Source of the DNA: Hydrogenophilaceae bacterium
Lineage (GTDB): Bacteria > Pseudomonadota > Gammaproteobacteria > Burkholderiales > Thiobacillaceae
Length of the DNA: 64,000 nt
Assembly (NCBI GenBank): GCA_024709485.1
Contig: JANJWO010000074.1
Span: forward strand, 41,385-105,384
Direction: 5' to 3'
The position numbers were made by a program, and so were the translations under genes. The notes under the pieces are model-generated. The model saw only the letters and a list, made by a program, of their open reading frames with translations. It was not told where the DNA came from and did not search any database. The stretch's first letter is position 1; every line of letters starts with the position of its first letter. Positions 30,453-39,525 of this stretch are shown here, in pieces.

Positions 30453-31298
30453 CTAAACGATCGAACTGCCGCCGAACGGGTTCTTGACGGGAATCCACTT
30501 CCAGCCGCCGTAGTTGGGTTTGTTGTTGAATTTCGTATCGCACACCTCGATGGTGTGATCGCATCCTGGATACAGCGTGACGGCGATGCCGCCGTAGTAG
30601 TTGCCATAGTTCTGCCCATAGCCGAAGCCTTCCGCCACTTGCGCGGCCAGCGTATCGAACACGGAGAGCAGCGTCAGCGCCTGGCCGGCATGCGCCATCA
30701 CGAAGCGCATCGAGCCGTCGGACGCCTTGACCATGCCGCCGGTAAACCATCCGTCCGGCTGCGAGGTCTGCACGGTGAGCGAGAGACCGGAAAGCGAAAG
30801 CACCGCCGCCTGCTCGGCAAAATCGTCCTTGTTCAGCCAGCACCCGCGCTGATAGTGGCAATGGCGGCAGGCTTTCTGGAACTTGGCGCGCAGGCCGGGG
30901 CGGCGCAGCGAGGTAAAGATCGGCTCGCAATCGATCACGGCTTTAGGCCCATCGAGCGAGGCGGCCATGATCCTGCCCTTCCAGTACACGGCGTAATTGC
31001 CATCGCCTTCGTGCCCGCGGCGGAGGGTGACGCTGGTGGGGAACTCCTGCGGCGCGCCGACGAATTGCGCGGCAAAAGCGTGATCGCGCGGAAACGAGAG
31101 CTTGAGGTTGTTCTTGCTCATCTCGCTGCCCTGCTCGATTTCGCTCATTTCGATCGGCACCGCAGACCAGCTGGCGGCGAGCGCGGAAACATCCTCGCCG
31201 CGCGAGGTATAGCGCCATGTGGTGGCGTTCTGCACGAATTCGAACAGCAGGATCGGGCGGCCGTCGTGAGGAGAGGCTTCTACTGCGTCGTAGCTCAC
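30453..31298 (-). CDS. Phage BR0599 / DUF2163-like tail protein
   Basis: FQKACRHCHYQRGCWLNKDDF; syntenic with tail tip genes. Confidence 0.7.
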   Translation of the reverse strand: MSYDAVEASPHDGRPILLFEFVQNATTWRYTSRGEDVSALAASWSAVPIEMSEIEQGSEMSKNNLKLSFPRDHAFAAQFVGAPQEFPTSVTLRRGHEGDGNYAVYWKGRIMAASLDGPKAVIDCEPIFTSLRRPGLRAKFQKACRHCHYQRGCWLNKDDFAEQAAVLSLSGLSLTVQTSQPDGWFTGGMVKASDGSMRFVMAHAGQALTLLSVFDTLAAQVAEGFGYGQNYGNYYGGIAVTLYPGCDHTIEVCDTKFNNKPNYGGWKWIPVKNPFGGSSIV

Positions 31299-32464
31299 AG
31301 GTCGTCCCTCAAGGTCTTGAACGAGATTTTGGAATCCGCCGCGCCCTCCCAGTGGTGCGCAATCTCGACAGAATCCGTCGCCAGCCGGGCAAAGCGCATG
31401 AAGCTCACCCGCGCGACCTGGAACGGCGCCAGCGTCACGCCTAGCGATGAATTGATCGTGATCTGCTCGGTATCCGCGTCGATCACGGCGGCGGCGACGA
31501 TGCGGCGGTAGTATTTCTGCCCGGACGTGGTCTCGATGACGATGTCGCGCCGCCCCGCCGGCAGGCCGCCGATGTCGGCATAGCCGGTACGCACGACGGA
31601 GAACGACACGTCGGCCGGGCCGATGGTGGACACCGGCGTCATGTCCTTTTGCCCCGAGCTCAGCCAGAAGGGCTTGAGCCTGCCCTCGCGGGCGGCCAGC
31701 CAGGCGTAGTAATTCCAGATGTCTGCGCGCGTCGGAAGCGCAATGCGATATTGACGCGTCGGCAGCTCGGTGTTGGTGTTGTCATACACCGCGCGGTTGC
31801 CAATGGCAGGGTCGAACATCTCCAGCTCGCGCTCCCAGTCGGTGCTGCCGTCCAGGACCCAGGTGCTGTCCGGAATCTTGACCGCGTAGCCCAGGTAGTC
31901 CGCGCTTTCGGCAGCGGCGGTGATCGCCCATCCGGCCTCGCAAATGAACTGCACGCGGCCGCGCATGACTGCCGGCCAGGGATTGTTCGTGCCCACGCGC
32001 GCTTCCATGCGGGCAGAGCGGGCAGGCGCAACCAGCGTGCCTACAGGCCAGGCGTTGCCCAGCGCGGAGACGGTGAGCGAGCCGGCGCCGATCGCGGCGA
32101 TGGTGGCAACCTCGATGTCGAGGTTGTTGACCAGGGCGACCTGTCCGCCCACGACGAAGTCGCGGTTTGCCGTGTCCACCGGGATCGAAGTGGCGCCGGC
32201 GTACAGCGCTGAGGCGAGCGGCGCACGATCATGCCAGACCGGCATGTCCACCGGCGTGCCGTGGTGCGCAGTGAGGAAGTTTTCCGCCCGCGCGCGCGCG
32301 GCATCATCGCCCAGGGCGAAGGCAAAATCGAAGCGGCGGCGCGGGTTTCCCCGCAAGCGAATGCGCTGCTCCTTGCCGTTGTAGCTAGGGAGCACATCCG
32401 TGAGCCATTCCAGCCGTTCGGAGATCGGCGATTCGACAGCGGGTTCGAGTGCGCAGGCCGGCAT
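31295..32464 (-). CDS. Phage tail protein
   Basis: Between tape measure and DUF2163-like gene; PISERLEWLTDVLPSYNGKEQRIRLRGNPRRRFDF. Confidence 0.65.
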   Translation of the reverse strand: MPACALEPAVESPISERLEWLTDVLPSYNGKEQRIRLRGNPRRRFDFAFALGDDAARARAENFLTAHHGTPVDMPVWHDRAPLASALYAGATSIPVDTANRDFVVGGQVALVNNLDIEVATIAAIGAGSLTVSALGNAWPVGTLVAPARSARMEARVGTNNPWPAVMRGRVQFICEAGWAITAAAESADYLGYAVKIPDSTWVLDGSTDWERELEMFDPAIGNRAVYDNTNTELPTRQYRIALPTRADIWNYYAWLAAREGRLKPFWLSSGQKDMTPVSTIGPADVSFSVVRTGYADIGGLPAGRRDIVIETTSGQKYYRRIVAAAVIDADTEQITINSSLGVTLAPFQVARVSFMRFARLATDSVEIAHHWEGAADSKISFKTLRDDL

Positions 32465-32465
32465 G

Positions 32466-34721
32466 TCAGTACAACATCTGCTTGATCGTGCCGGGATTGG
32501 CGCGAATCACGTTGAGAATGACCTTCTCGCCGCTGGCGGAGTTGAGGAATTCCTCCACGATTGAAGGATCGACTGCGTTGATGATGCGCGTGCCACCGCC
32601 CGCGCCTGCGCCAGACCCCGCCCCTGCGGCGGCCATCTCGCGCACGGCGTTGGCCAGCTGGGCGGGCAGCACCATTTCTTCCTCGTGCAGCTGTGTGACG
32701 GGGTTGAGCCCGGCCGGAATGTCATAACCGCCGGCGGCGGAAGCCACTGGCGCGTAGGCCATGGCGGCGGCGGCCATTTGCGCGCCGAATGCCGGAGCCG
32801 TTAAATTGATCGGGAACGGCGCAGCCGCCATCGAGGCCACGCCGCCTGCGCCAGCCTTGCCGGCCATGATCATGATTTCCGACATGGCGGCGGTCTTGCC
32901 GTAGATCAGCATCTGGACTTGCTTGGTAATCCATTCGGTTACCATCTTCTTGACCATGCTGCCAAAAATCCCGGCGATCTCGGTGAACGTCGCCGCGGCG
33001 AGGTTGCGCCAGGTGAATGTGCCCTGCATGATCGAGTTGACCATCTTGTCCCACAGGCTGCTCATGCTGTCGCCGATCTGCTTGAACAGGCTCTGCGCTT
33101 CAGTGGCCTGCTGCCGAGACAGCTCGGCATTCTGCTCGGCGTAGCGGCGGCGGATTTCGAGCTTTTCCTGCTCGAGCTGTTCCAGCAGCACGACGTTCTG
33201 TTCCGGATCTTCCAGCGCCATGGCCTTCTTCGCGTCGATGAACTGCTGCTCGATGGCGAGGCGATCCTCGTTGTACTGGCGCATGCGCGCCAGGTACTCC
33301 TCGTGGGTGATGTTCCCCAATTCAAGTTCATGCGCGGCTTCGCGCTCCAATTCTTCAATGCGCGCCACGCCTGCCGCGCGGCTGCCTTCCAGGCGCAGCA
33401 TGTGGATGGCGTTCATTTCCTCCAGCAGCTTCTTGTCGGCCTCGAGGATCGCCTTATTGGTCACCTCTTCATGTTCCAGACGCCAGCGGTTGATCTCGTC
33501 CAGCGTGCTTTTCATATGTTCGGCTTCGAGGTTTGCCCACTCGGCGTCGGTGTAGTCCTTGTTGGTGGTCGAGGCGCTCTTCCCGGTCTTGTCTTTGCCT
33601 GTATTGACCAGTCCGACTGCGCTTCGCCCGCCGGTGTCCGCAGACAGCGCAGGCGCGCCTTCGGCGAACAGCGCCTTGATGCGTTCCCAGGTTTCTGCGC
33701 TTGAGGTCTCGATCTCTGCCAGCGCCCCCTTCCAGGCGTTCTTGATGGTTTCTCCGCCGCGAGCAAGCGCTTCCCATGCGCCCTTAAAATCACCCGTGCC
33801 CGCGCGGAACAGGGCTTCCGCCACCGCGCGCAGCGGCTCGGCAACGGTGACCACCATTGCGTTGAGCGTTTCCCACACCACCACGATGCCGTTCTTAAGC
33901 GCCCAGAAAGCGGCCACGAGGCCGCCGATCGCACCCTTGATGACAGTGACGGCAGCCGGCCCGGCGGACACAAACCAGTTGGCCAGCTTGGTCAGCACGG
34001 GCATAAGCGCATTGCCGATGGTCTGCTGGATGGCGCGCATGACCACGCCAGTGTCCTTGCCGGCCTGCTCATAGGCCTCGAAGGCAGCGACGTTCTCTTC
34101 GCTCATCACCATGCCGAGTTCGCGCTGTTTCTCTGTGTATTCCGCCACCACCTGGGCGTTTATCTTGGCGAGATCTCCGTTGATCTTGAAACCGCGACCG
34201 AACATGATGTCGGAGGCGATGGCGCGATCGGTGCCGGCCTTGTATTCCTGCAGCAGGCCAATGGCTTCGAGCGTGAGCTGGTTGAGCGGGCGCAGGTTTC
34301 CTGCAGCGTCGCGCGTGACCAGGCCGACCTGGTTGAGCGACTCTTCGTTCGTGCGCAGCACGGCGGAGAGCTTCTGCCCAGCCGTGACGAAATCCTCGAC
34401 GCCGACGTTCTCGGAGGCCAGCGCGGCCTTCAGGTTGGAGGCTTCGTTGGCGGCCATGCCGAATGCCGCGGCAAGATCGACGCTTTCCTGCGTCCATTCC
34501 GCGGTCTGCTCGACCGCAGCCTTGAACACGGCCCCGCCGGCCAGGATGGCGCTGATGGCAATAAACTTGTCCTGGATGGTCTTGAGCGGCCCGCCGATGC
34601 CCTCGATGCTGGCCTTCCCCTCGTCTCCGAAGGTCTTGAGCGCGGACGCGCCTTCGCGCAGCTTTTGCCGCAGCGGCGAGACGTCGCCGTCGACTATGAT
34701 TTTTGCTTTTTCGTCGGCCAT
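32466..34721 (-). CDS. Tail tape measure protein
   Basis: 751 aa, coiled-coil/TM-rich, downstream of tail chaperone genes. Confidence 0.85.
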   Translation of the reverse strand: MADEKAKIIVDGDVSPLRQKLREGASALKTFGDEGKASIEGIGGPLKTIQDKFIAISAILAGGAVFKAAVEQTAEWTQESVDLAAAFGMAANEASNLKAALASENVGVEDFVTAGQKLSAVLRTNEESLNQVGLVTRDAAGNLRPLNQLTLEAIGLLQEYKAGTDRAIASDIMFGRGFKINGDLAKINAQVVAEYTEKQRELGMVMSEENVAAFEAYEQAGKDTGVVMRAIQQTIGNALMPVLTKLANWFVSAGPAAVTVIKGAIGGLVAAFWALKNGIVVVWETLNAMVVTVAEPLRAVAEALFRAGTGDFKGAWEALARGGETIKNAWKGALAEIETSSAETWERIKALFAEGAPALSADTGGRSAVGLVNTGKDKTGKSASTTNKDYTDAEWANLEAEHMKSTLDEINRWRLEHEEVTNKAILEADKKLLEEMNAIHMLRLEGSRAAGVARIEELEREAAHELELGNITHEEYLARMRQYNEDRLAIEQQFIDAKKAMALEDPEQNVVLLEQLEQEKLEIRRRYAEQNAELSRQQATEAQSLFKQIGDSMSSLWDKMVNSIMQGTFTWRNLAAATFTEIAGIFGSMVKKMVTEWITKQVQMLIYGKTAAMSEIMIMAGKAGAGGVASMAAAPFPINLTAPAFGAQMAAAAMAYAPVASAAGGYDIPAGLNPVTQLHEEEMVLPAQLANAVREMAAAGAGSGAGAGGGTRIINAVDPSIVEEFLNSASGEKVILNVIRANPGTIKQMLY

Positions 34722-34722
34722 G

Positions 34723-35453
34723 TCAGAGTCCTATCAAGTCGAGCAGCGGGTCGTCAGGACGTCCCTGCATGACGGGCAATCCGGCGGCCCTGGCATCGCG
34801 CAGGGCGTCTTCCGGGGCGGTCTTTTGTGCAGACGCCTGCACGGGCTTGGGGTCCGGCAGGCCGAGGTATTGCGCGATACGCTTGAGCTGCAGCGCCGGC
34901 GGGGGCACGTTTCCCCAGTAGGCTGCGAGCGCATCCAGCTGGGGCAGCGTGACGCATTGGTCTACATGCTCCCAGGTCCAGCCTGTGGCGCTGACGATCC
35001 AGGCATAGAGTTCGCCCCAGTCCGTTTCAGCGCCTCGACCAGCTTTCCCATGTCGGGGCTGCCGGCCTCCAGCACCAGCAACCCGTTTGTCTTGGCAATG
35101 AGATCGATGACCGGCGCCAGCTGGAACAGCGACACCCGCAGCGATTCGACTTGTTTTTCCGGCACGCCCAGGCCAAGCGCCAGTACCTTGATCACGTCGT
35201 CATACAGTGCCTCGCTGAATTCCCACGCGGCGAAGGCTTTGCCGCAGCGCACGATGGCGGGCACCATCTCGCGCGCGCGGCCCAAAGGCACGGGCCGCAC
35301 GGCATATACCTTCCCGGCAAGAAGCACGCTTGGAACGCCGGCCAGGCGCAACAGCATGCGGCGAGAAAACAGCCCTCGCACGAACGCCCGGAGCCGGACG
35401 AGGTAGCCGGCGCCGGGCAGTGGGCTGATGACGAGCGCGGTCATGCCGGACAA
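34723..35453 (-). CDS. Tail assembly chaperone G-T type fusion by -1 frameshift (frame 0 product 34962..35453)
   Basis: Frame 0 reads ..SPDMGKLVEALK..; -1 frame after GGGAAAG reads ..MGK-AGRGAETDWGELYAWIVSATGWTWEHVDQCVTLPQLDALAAYWGNVPPPALQLKRIAQYLG.. to 34723. Confidence 0.8.
35043..35049 (-). promoter_or_regulatory. Programmed -1 ribosomal frameshift slippery heptamer GGGAAAG
   Basis: G GGA AAG in frame with the chaperone ORF (codon GGA at 35048-35046). Confidence 0.8.
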
Positions 35454-36215
35454 TCAGAACAGGCAGATGTAGCCCAGCTCGCCGGAAGAATTGGCGAAGG
35501 CTTCGGCCGCAAAGTCGTACACCGCGAAATCGTCGCTCTTGAGCGGCACGGACAGCTGACCAGACACGCAGCGATTGAGCTTGCACACCATGGTTTTGCT
35601 GTCGTAGCTGTTCTGCAGCATGAGGGTGAAACTGGGGTTGTAGCCCATCAGCTCGTTGTTGATCGTCCAGATCTTGCCGCCGGAGGCGGCGCTGTACTCG
35701 TAGCTGATCTTGATGCTGTCGCCCGCGTCCGCGCTGGCAAAGGTATACACGCCGGTAGCTTCGTCCACGCTGTACTCGTTGGTCGCAGGGGCGCTGGCCA
35801 CGCGCGTCATCTGCACGCCATTGGTCACGTTGTACACGCCGAGATCGTCCACGAAGATGCCGGAGGAAGGCGGCGCGATAGTGACCTGGAACGGCGTGGT
35901 GGGCACGACAGTGGCATAGTCGAGCTTGGCGCCCTTGATGCCGTCGGCGGGGGCGTCACCGAAGAACAGGCTGCCCAGCACCGCGCCATCGAGCTCGGCA
36001 TACTTGGCCTTGATTTCGGTCTTGCCCTTGCCCTGGCCGATGGCGATGGGGTAGCGCTTGGAGCCGTACAGGGACTTCATCTCGACCGAAAGATCGAGGC
36101 TGACTTCCTGCAGGGTGCCGAGCACCACGGGCGTGGGGGTGGCAATGGCGGAGCCGTCCGCCAGGTTGGTGGGGACGGCGATGATGGTGCCGGCGCCGAA
36201 GTTGATCATGGGCAT
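35454..36215 (-). CDS. Major tail tube protein
   Basis: SLDLSVEMKSLYGSKRYPIAIGQGKGKTEIKAKYAELDGAVLGSLFFG; upstream of chaperone/tape measure. Confidence 0.75.
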   Translation of the reverse strand: MPMINFGAGTIIAVPTNLADGSAIATPTPVVLGTLQEVSLDLSVEMKSLYGSKRYPIAIGQGKGKTEIKAKYAELDGAVLGSLFFGDAPADGIKGAKLDYATVVPTTPFQVTIAPPSSGIFVDDLGVYNVTNGVQMTRVASAPATNEYSVDEATGVYTFASADAGDSIKISYEYSAASGGKIWTINNELMGYNPSFTLMLQNSYDSKTMVCKLNRCVSGQLSVPLKSDDFAVYDFAAEAFANSSGELGYICLF

Positions 36216-36230
36216 GGTGGGTTCTCCTGG

Positions 36231-36671
36231 TTAAATGGCCTTGGTCAGATCGTCCGGACGGACAAAAACTTGCATGCGGTAACGAGCCGCAAGGCGCGCC
36301 GTATAGCTGTCGGCAGACTCGAACACGATGGAGGTCCCCATGCAGCGAAAGCCGCGTCCCTTGCTGGCGAGAATGGAATCCGCGGCCAGCAGCGCATGCG
36401 CTTCCATGTGCAGGGCATCGGCGGCTTGCTCGGCGGCCAGGCCTGTGGTGGCGCGGGTGTAATGCTCGATACCCCATTCCACGAACACACGATCGCCGGA
36501 ATCGCCGATGGGCTCGGTATTGGAATCGCCGCGCACGATGTTGATGGCCTCCGTGTCGTCTTCGCCGTAGGCGTCTTCGCGCTCGCGCTCGACCTTGGCG
36601 CCGGCAGCGGTGGCGTTGAGCAACACTGCCTGCACGCGGGCCAGGATCAGTTCGACGACACTGGCGGACAT
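36231..36671 (-). CDS. Phage tail terminator-like protein
   Basis: Position between head-tail connector and tail tube; 146 aa. Confidence 0.5.
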   Translation of the reverse strand: MSASVVELILARVQAVLLNATAAGAKVEREREDAYGEDDTEAINIVRGDSNTEPIGDSGDRVFVEWGIEHYTRATTGLAAEQAADALHMEAHALLAADSILASKGRGFRCMGTSIVFESADSYTARLAARYRMQVFVRPDDLTKAI

Positions 36672-36674
36672 GTA

Positions 36675-36974
36675 CTACCCCTTGGCCAGCGGCACGATCT
36701 GCTCCAGCCCGTCCTGCAGGGGCTGGGCATCTTCCCGCGCGGTGAAGGTGACGCCGTTGATGGTGAAGGTGTCCATACGCTTGACCGCGGGAAAGCTGGC
36801 AGTGGGGAAGCGCAGGCTGTAGTCGGTGGCGATCACGTCTCCGCCGATCACATCCATGCCCGGTTCGTCCAGAATGGCGAGCGCCGTAGTCACCTGCCCG
36901 CCTGCATTCGGCGTGTGCGATGCGCTCACGCCGAAGTCGGCGTACATGGCGGCGAGGTCGGTGGACAGGTCCAT
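36675..36974 (-). CDS. Head-tail joining protein
   Basis: MDLSTDLAAMYADFGVSA...TFTINGVTFTAREDAQPLQDGLEQIVPLAKG. Confidence 0.55.
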   Translation of the reverse strand: MDLSTDLAAMYADFGVSASHTPNAGGQVTTALAILDEPGMDVIGGDVIATDYSLRFPTASFPAVKRMDTFTINGVTFTAREDAQPLQDGLEQIVPLAKG

Positions 36975-37285
36975 TACTTACCCGCGTTCGGATCGGCGCT
37001 GGCATCAGCACCAGCGGCAGCGGCGGGTGTCGCGGCTGCCGATTTTGTCGCCGCGACGCGCTGCTTGCGCATGGTTTCCGCAGCTTTGAGCATGTCGGTC
37101 GATGCCGTATTGATGCCGCCCTTGCTCGGGTCGTCTTTCTTGTCGATGTACAAGGCGCGGCCGGTGGACACCAGCTTTCTGGCGGTGTCGATTGGCACGT
37201 CCGAGATCTCGGCATGGTCGATGTGCTGGCCGCCACGATCGTCGCCGAAATTGACCAGGCAGGCTGCGATAATCAAGACTTTCAT
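36974..37285 (-). CDS. Head completion/packaging-like protein
   Basis: MKVLIIAACLVNFGDDRGGQHIDHAEISDVPIDTARKLVSTGRALY. Confidence 0.5.
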   Translation of the reverse strand: MKVLIIAACLVNFGDDRGGQHIDHAEISDVPIDTARKLVSTGRALYIDKKDDPSKGGINTASTDMLKAAETMRKQRVAATKSAAATPAAAAGADASADPNAGK

Positions 37286-37314
37286 TTGGGTTCTCCTGTT
37301 CGCCTTTTGTCTCG

Positions 37315-37338
37315 CCCCGCCCGTCAACACGGGCGGGG
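37315..37338 (-). terminator. Perfect 10-bp GC hairpin after the capsid gene (no U-tract)
   Basis: CCCCGCCCGT-CAAC-ACGGGCGGGG in the gap after the capsid stop. Confidence 0.5.
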
Positions 37339-37364
37339 AAGACTACGCGGGCTGGGGTTATGGG

Positions 37365-39473
37365 TTAGGCGGTGAGCGCATCCTTCATGGCCGCGAAGCT
37401 CTCGACATGGCGGAACGCCACGTCCACGTCCTGCAGGGCGACGATTCGCTTGCCGCCGGAAGTGGCCAGGGCATAGGGGTCGAGCATCACGTCCAGACCG
37501 CCCCACATGCCGATCAACAGGTCAGCCCAGTTGCCGAACATGATCGCGGAGCAAACGCCGACGCTGGTACCCTTGTCGAGGTTGCTCGGCACGCTGTTGC
37601 TGGTGAACGCGTCGTAGCCAAGCACCTCGCCCACGCCGGCACGACCGGCAGCGGAAGTCCACACAGGCTTGCCGTTGGTGGTGGCGAACTCTTCGGTCTT
37701 GCGCAGCTTGCCGCGCACCTTGGTGTTGGTCAGGTAGGCCAGCCGCCCTAGGTCGGCATTGGCATTGGCCACGGCGCTTTCCAGGTCCACCATGTGGGCG
37801 TAGGTCGGGGCAAGGCCGTTGGTGCCGCCGGCTACAGAGCCGATGCCGGAGGCATTCAGCAGCCCGGTGGGCTCGTTGCTGGCGCCGCTGCCGTTGATCG
37901 CGCCCAGCTGGATGGCCTGGCCGACGATGGCCGCCAGGTCGGCGCGCACGAAAGCTTCGACGTCAAGAGAGGACTGCAGCAGAAGGCGGCGGCTGTAGTC
38001 GGTGAATGCGCCGACCGTTTTGGGCGACATGGTCACCTGACCGATGGTTTGCTGGCTTTCGGTAGGGGCGCCGCTCTCGGCAAGCCAGTAGGTCGTGGCT
38101 GCGCCGGTATGCGAGGGGATGGCGACATCGCCGTTGAGGTCGCGCAGCCAGGTGATGCCGAGGGCATCCAGCACCATGGCGTTGCGCAGCAGATCAATGA
38201 AGCTGGAACCGAGCAATTCGGTGGCCACCAGATTGCCGCCGGCAGTGGGCGTGCCCACTACCAGGTCGCGGTAGGCAAGTTCCTGTCCGCGGGCCTTCGC
38301 GCGCTGGATCAGGGAACGGGCCACGGCACCGGCCATGGCTACATCCAGCTGCATGCCGCGCATCAGCACATCGACGGGAATGGTGATGGCGGTATCGCGC
38401 TCTTTCCCGCGCGAGGTGCCGCGCTTGTCCTGGGCGGCTTTCGAGCACTCCACTTCGAACGGCGCAACTTTGTGCGCATTCAGCGGATCGGCGGCGGCCA
38501 GCAGGGCGCGGCAGAAGCTGAAGCGCTCTGCTTCTTTTTCGGTCAGGCCGATTTCAGGCGATTCTGCCGGACGCAGAACTCCGCGCTGCTGCAACGTATC
38601 CAGCACCTTGGCGCGGAAGGCATCCACGGTGATGTTGTTGTCCACGGCGGCATCGATGTCCTTCTGGTCGATCTGGTGCGTGCGACCCATCGCGGTGATT
38701 TCACGAATGCGCTCGCGCTCGGCGTTGCGGTATTCGTCGGCGGACTTGCCGGAACGGGTGGCGGTGGTTTCGGTTTCAGCCGCCGGGTCTTTGACTTCGG
38801 GCATGGTTCTCTCCTGAGAAGTAATGCCGGGCTGGCCGGCGGGGGGAAGATCCACCACGCGGTAATGCGGGCGGGCATCATCGGCCTGGCGGCCCAGGCC
38901 GACGGTAGCGTCGGCCGGGATGTCCACCAGGGAAATTTCGAACGGCGTCCAGCTGGTGACGCGGTATTCGTCTGGCTTGCCTTCGCCGTTGGCCTTGACG
39001 AGCGTGCGCTCGTTGATCTGGTAGCCGACAGAGACAAAACGCACGAGGCCGTCGGCGATGTCCTGGCGCAGATCGGCCAGGGCCTCGCGGCGGCTGATGG
39101 TAATGTCGCACTCCAGGCGTTTCCCCGTGAGCGAGGCGCTGCCGGGATCCACTGCGCCGATCATGGCCAGCGGTGTGTTCCCGACCGCAGTCCAGCGATC
39201 GTGGTTGGCCAGCACGGAAGCGCCACCATTCAGGCGGTTGAGATCGACCTCGCCGTCCTTGTGACCGAGCACCTCGATCCACGGATCATCCCAGTAGGCG
39301 GTGCGCAGATAGGGCTCTTCGCTGGAAACGGAAAGGTGCAAACGCAGCAGACCATCATCCTGCTGCTGCGGATCGGCCTCACGGATGGTGAGCGTGGCAG
39401 GCAGGCTGCGGTGCAGCGTGCCGTCGATGCGCTGGCGCTTGGCTTCAGGTTGGGTTTCGGTCGCGGTAGTCAT
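37365..39473 (-). CDS. Fused prohead protease - HK97-like major capsid protein
   Basis: N-terminus with protease-like ITISRREALADLRQDIADGLVRFVSVGYQI; C-terminus GNLVATELLGSSFIDLLRNAMVLDALG...YLTNTKVRGKLR capsid. Confidence 0.8.
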   Translation of the reverse strand: MTTATETQPEAKRQRIDGTLHRSLPATLTIREADPQQQDDGLLRLHLSVSSEEPYLRTAYWDDPWIEVLGHKDGEVDLNRLNGGASVLANHDRWTAVGNTPLAMIGAVDPGSASLTGKRLECDITISRREALADLRQDIADGLVRFVSVGYQINERTLVKANGEGKPDEYRVTSWTPFEISLVDIPADATVGLGRQADDARPHYRVVDLPPAGQPGITSQERTMPEVKDPAAETETTATRSGKSADEYRNAERERIREITAMGRTHQIDQKDIDAAVDNNITVDAFRAKVLDTLQQRGVLRPAESPEIGLTEKEAERFSFCRALLAAADPLNAHKVAPFEVECSKAAQDKRGTSRGKERDTAITIPVDVLMRGMQLDVAMAGAVARSLIQRAKARGQELAYRDLVVGTPTAGGNLVATELLGSSFIDLLRNAMVLDALGITWLRDLNGDVAIPSHTGAATTYWLAESGAPTESQQTIGQVTMSPKTVGAFTDYSRRLLLQSSLDVEAFVRADLAAIVGQAIQLGAINGSGASNEPTGLLNASGIGSVAGGTNGLAPTYAHMVDLESAVANANADLGRLAYLTNTKVRGKLRKTEEFATTNGKPVWTSAAGRAGVGEVLGYDAFTSNSVPSNLDKGTSVGVCSAIMFGNWADLLIGMWGGLDVMLDPYALATSGGKRIVALQDVDVAFRHVESFAAMKDALTA

Positions 39474-39496
39474 GGGCGTAGTCTCCAAAACGGGCG

Positions 39497-39525
39497 GGAC
39501 AATTTGTAGGCAAGAAATTCCACCC
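39497..39525 (-). repeat. 29-bp intergenic element, copy 1
   Basis: GGACAATTTGTAGGCAAGAAATT(C)CACCC, 24 nt upstream of the capsid start. Confidence 0.8.

Noticed and set aside
35151-37751. 866-aa + strand ORF across the head/tail genes
   Set aside because: Spans several well-supported minus-strand phage genes and intergenic gaps; antisense artefact.
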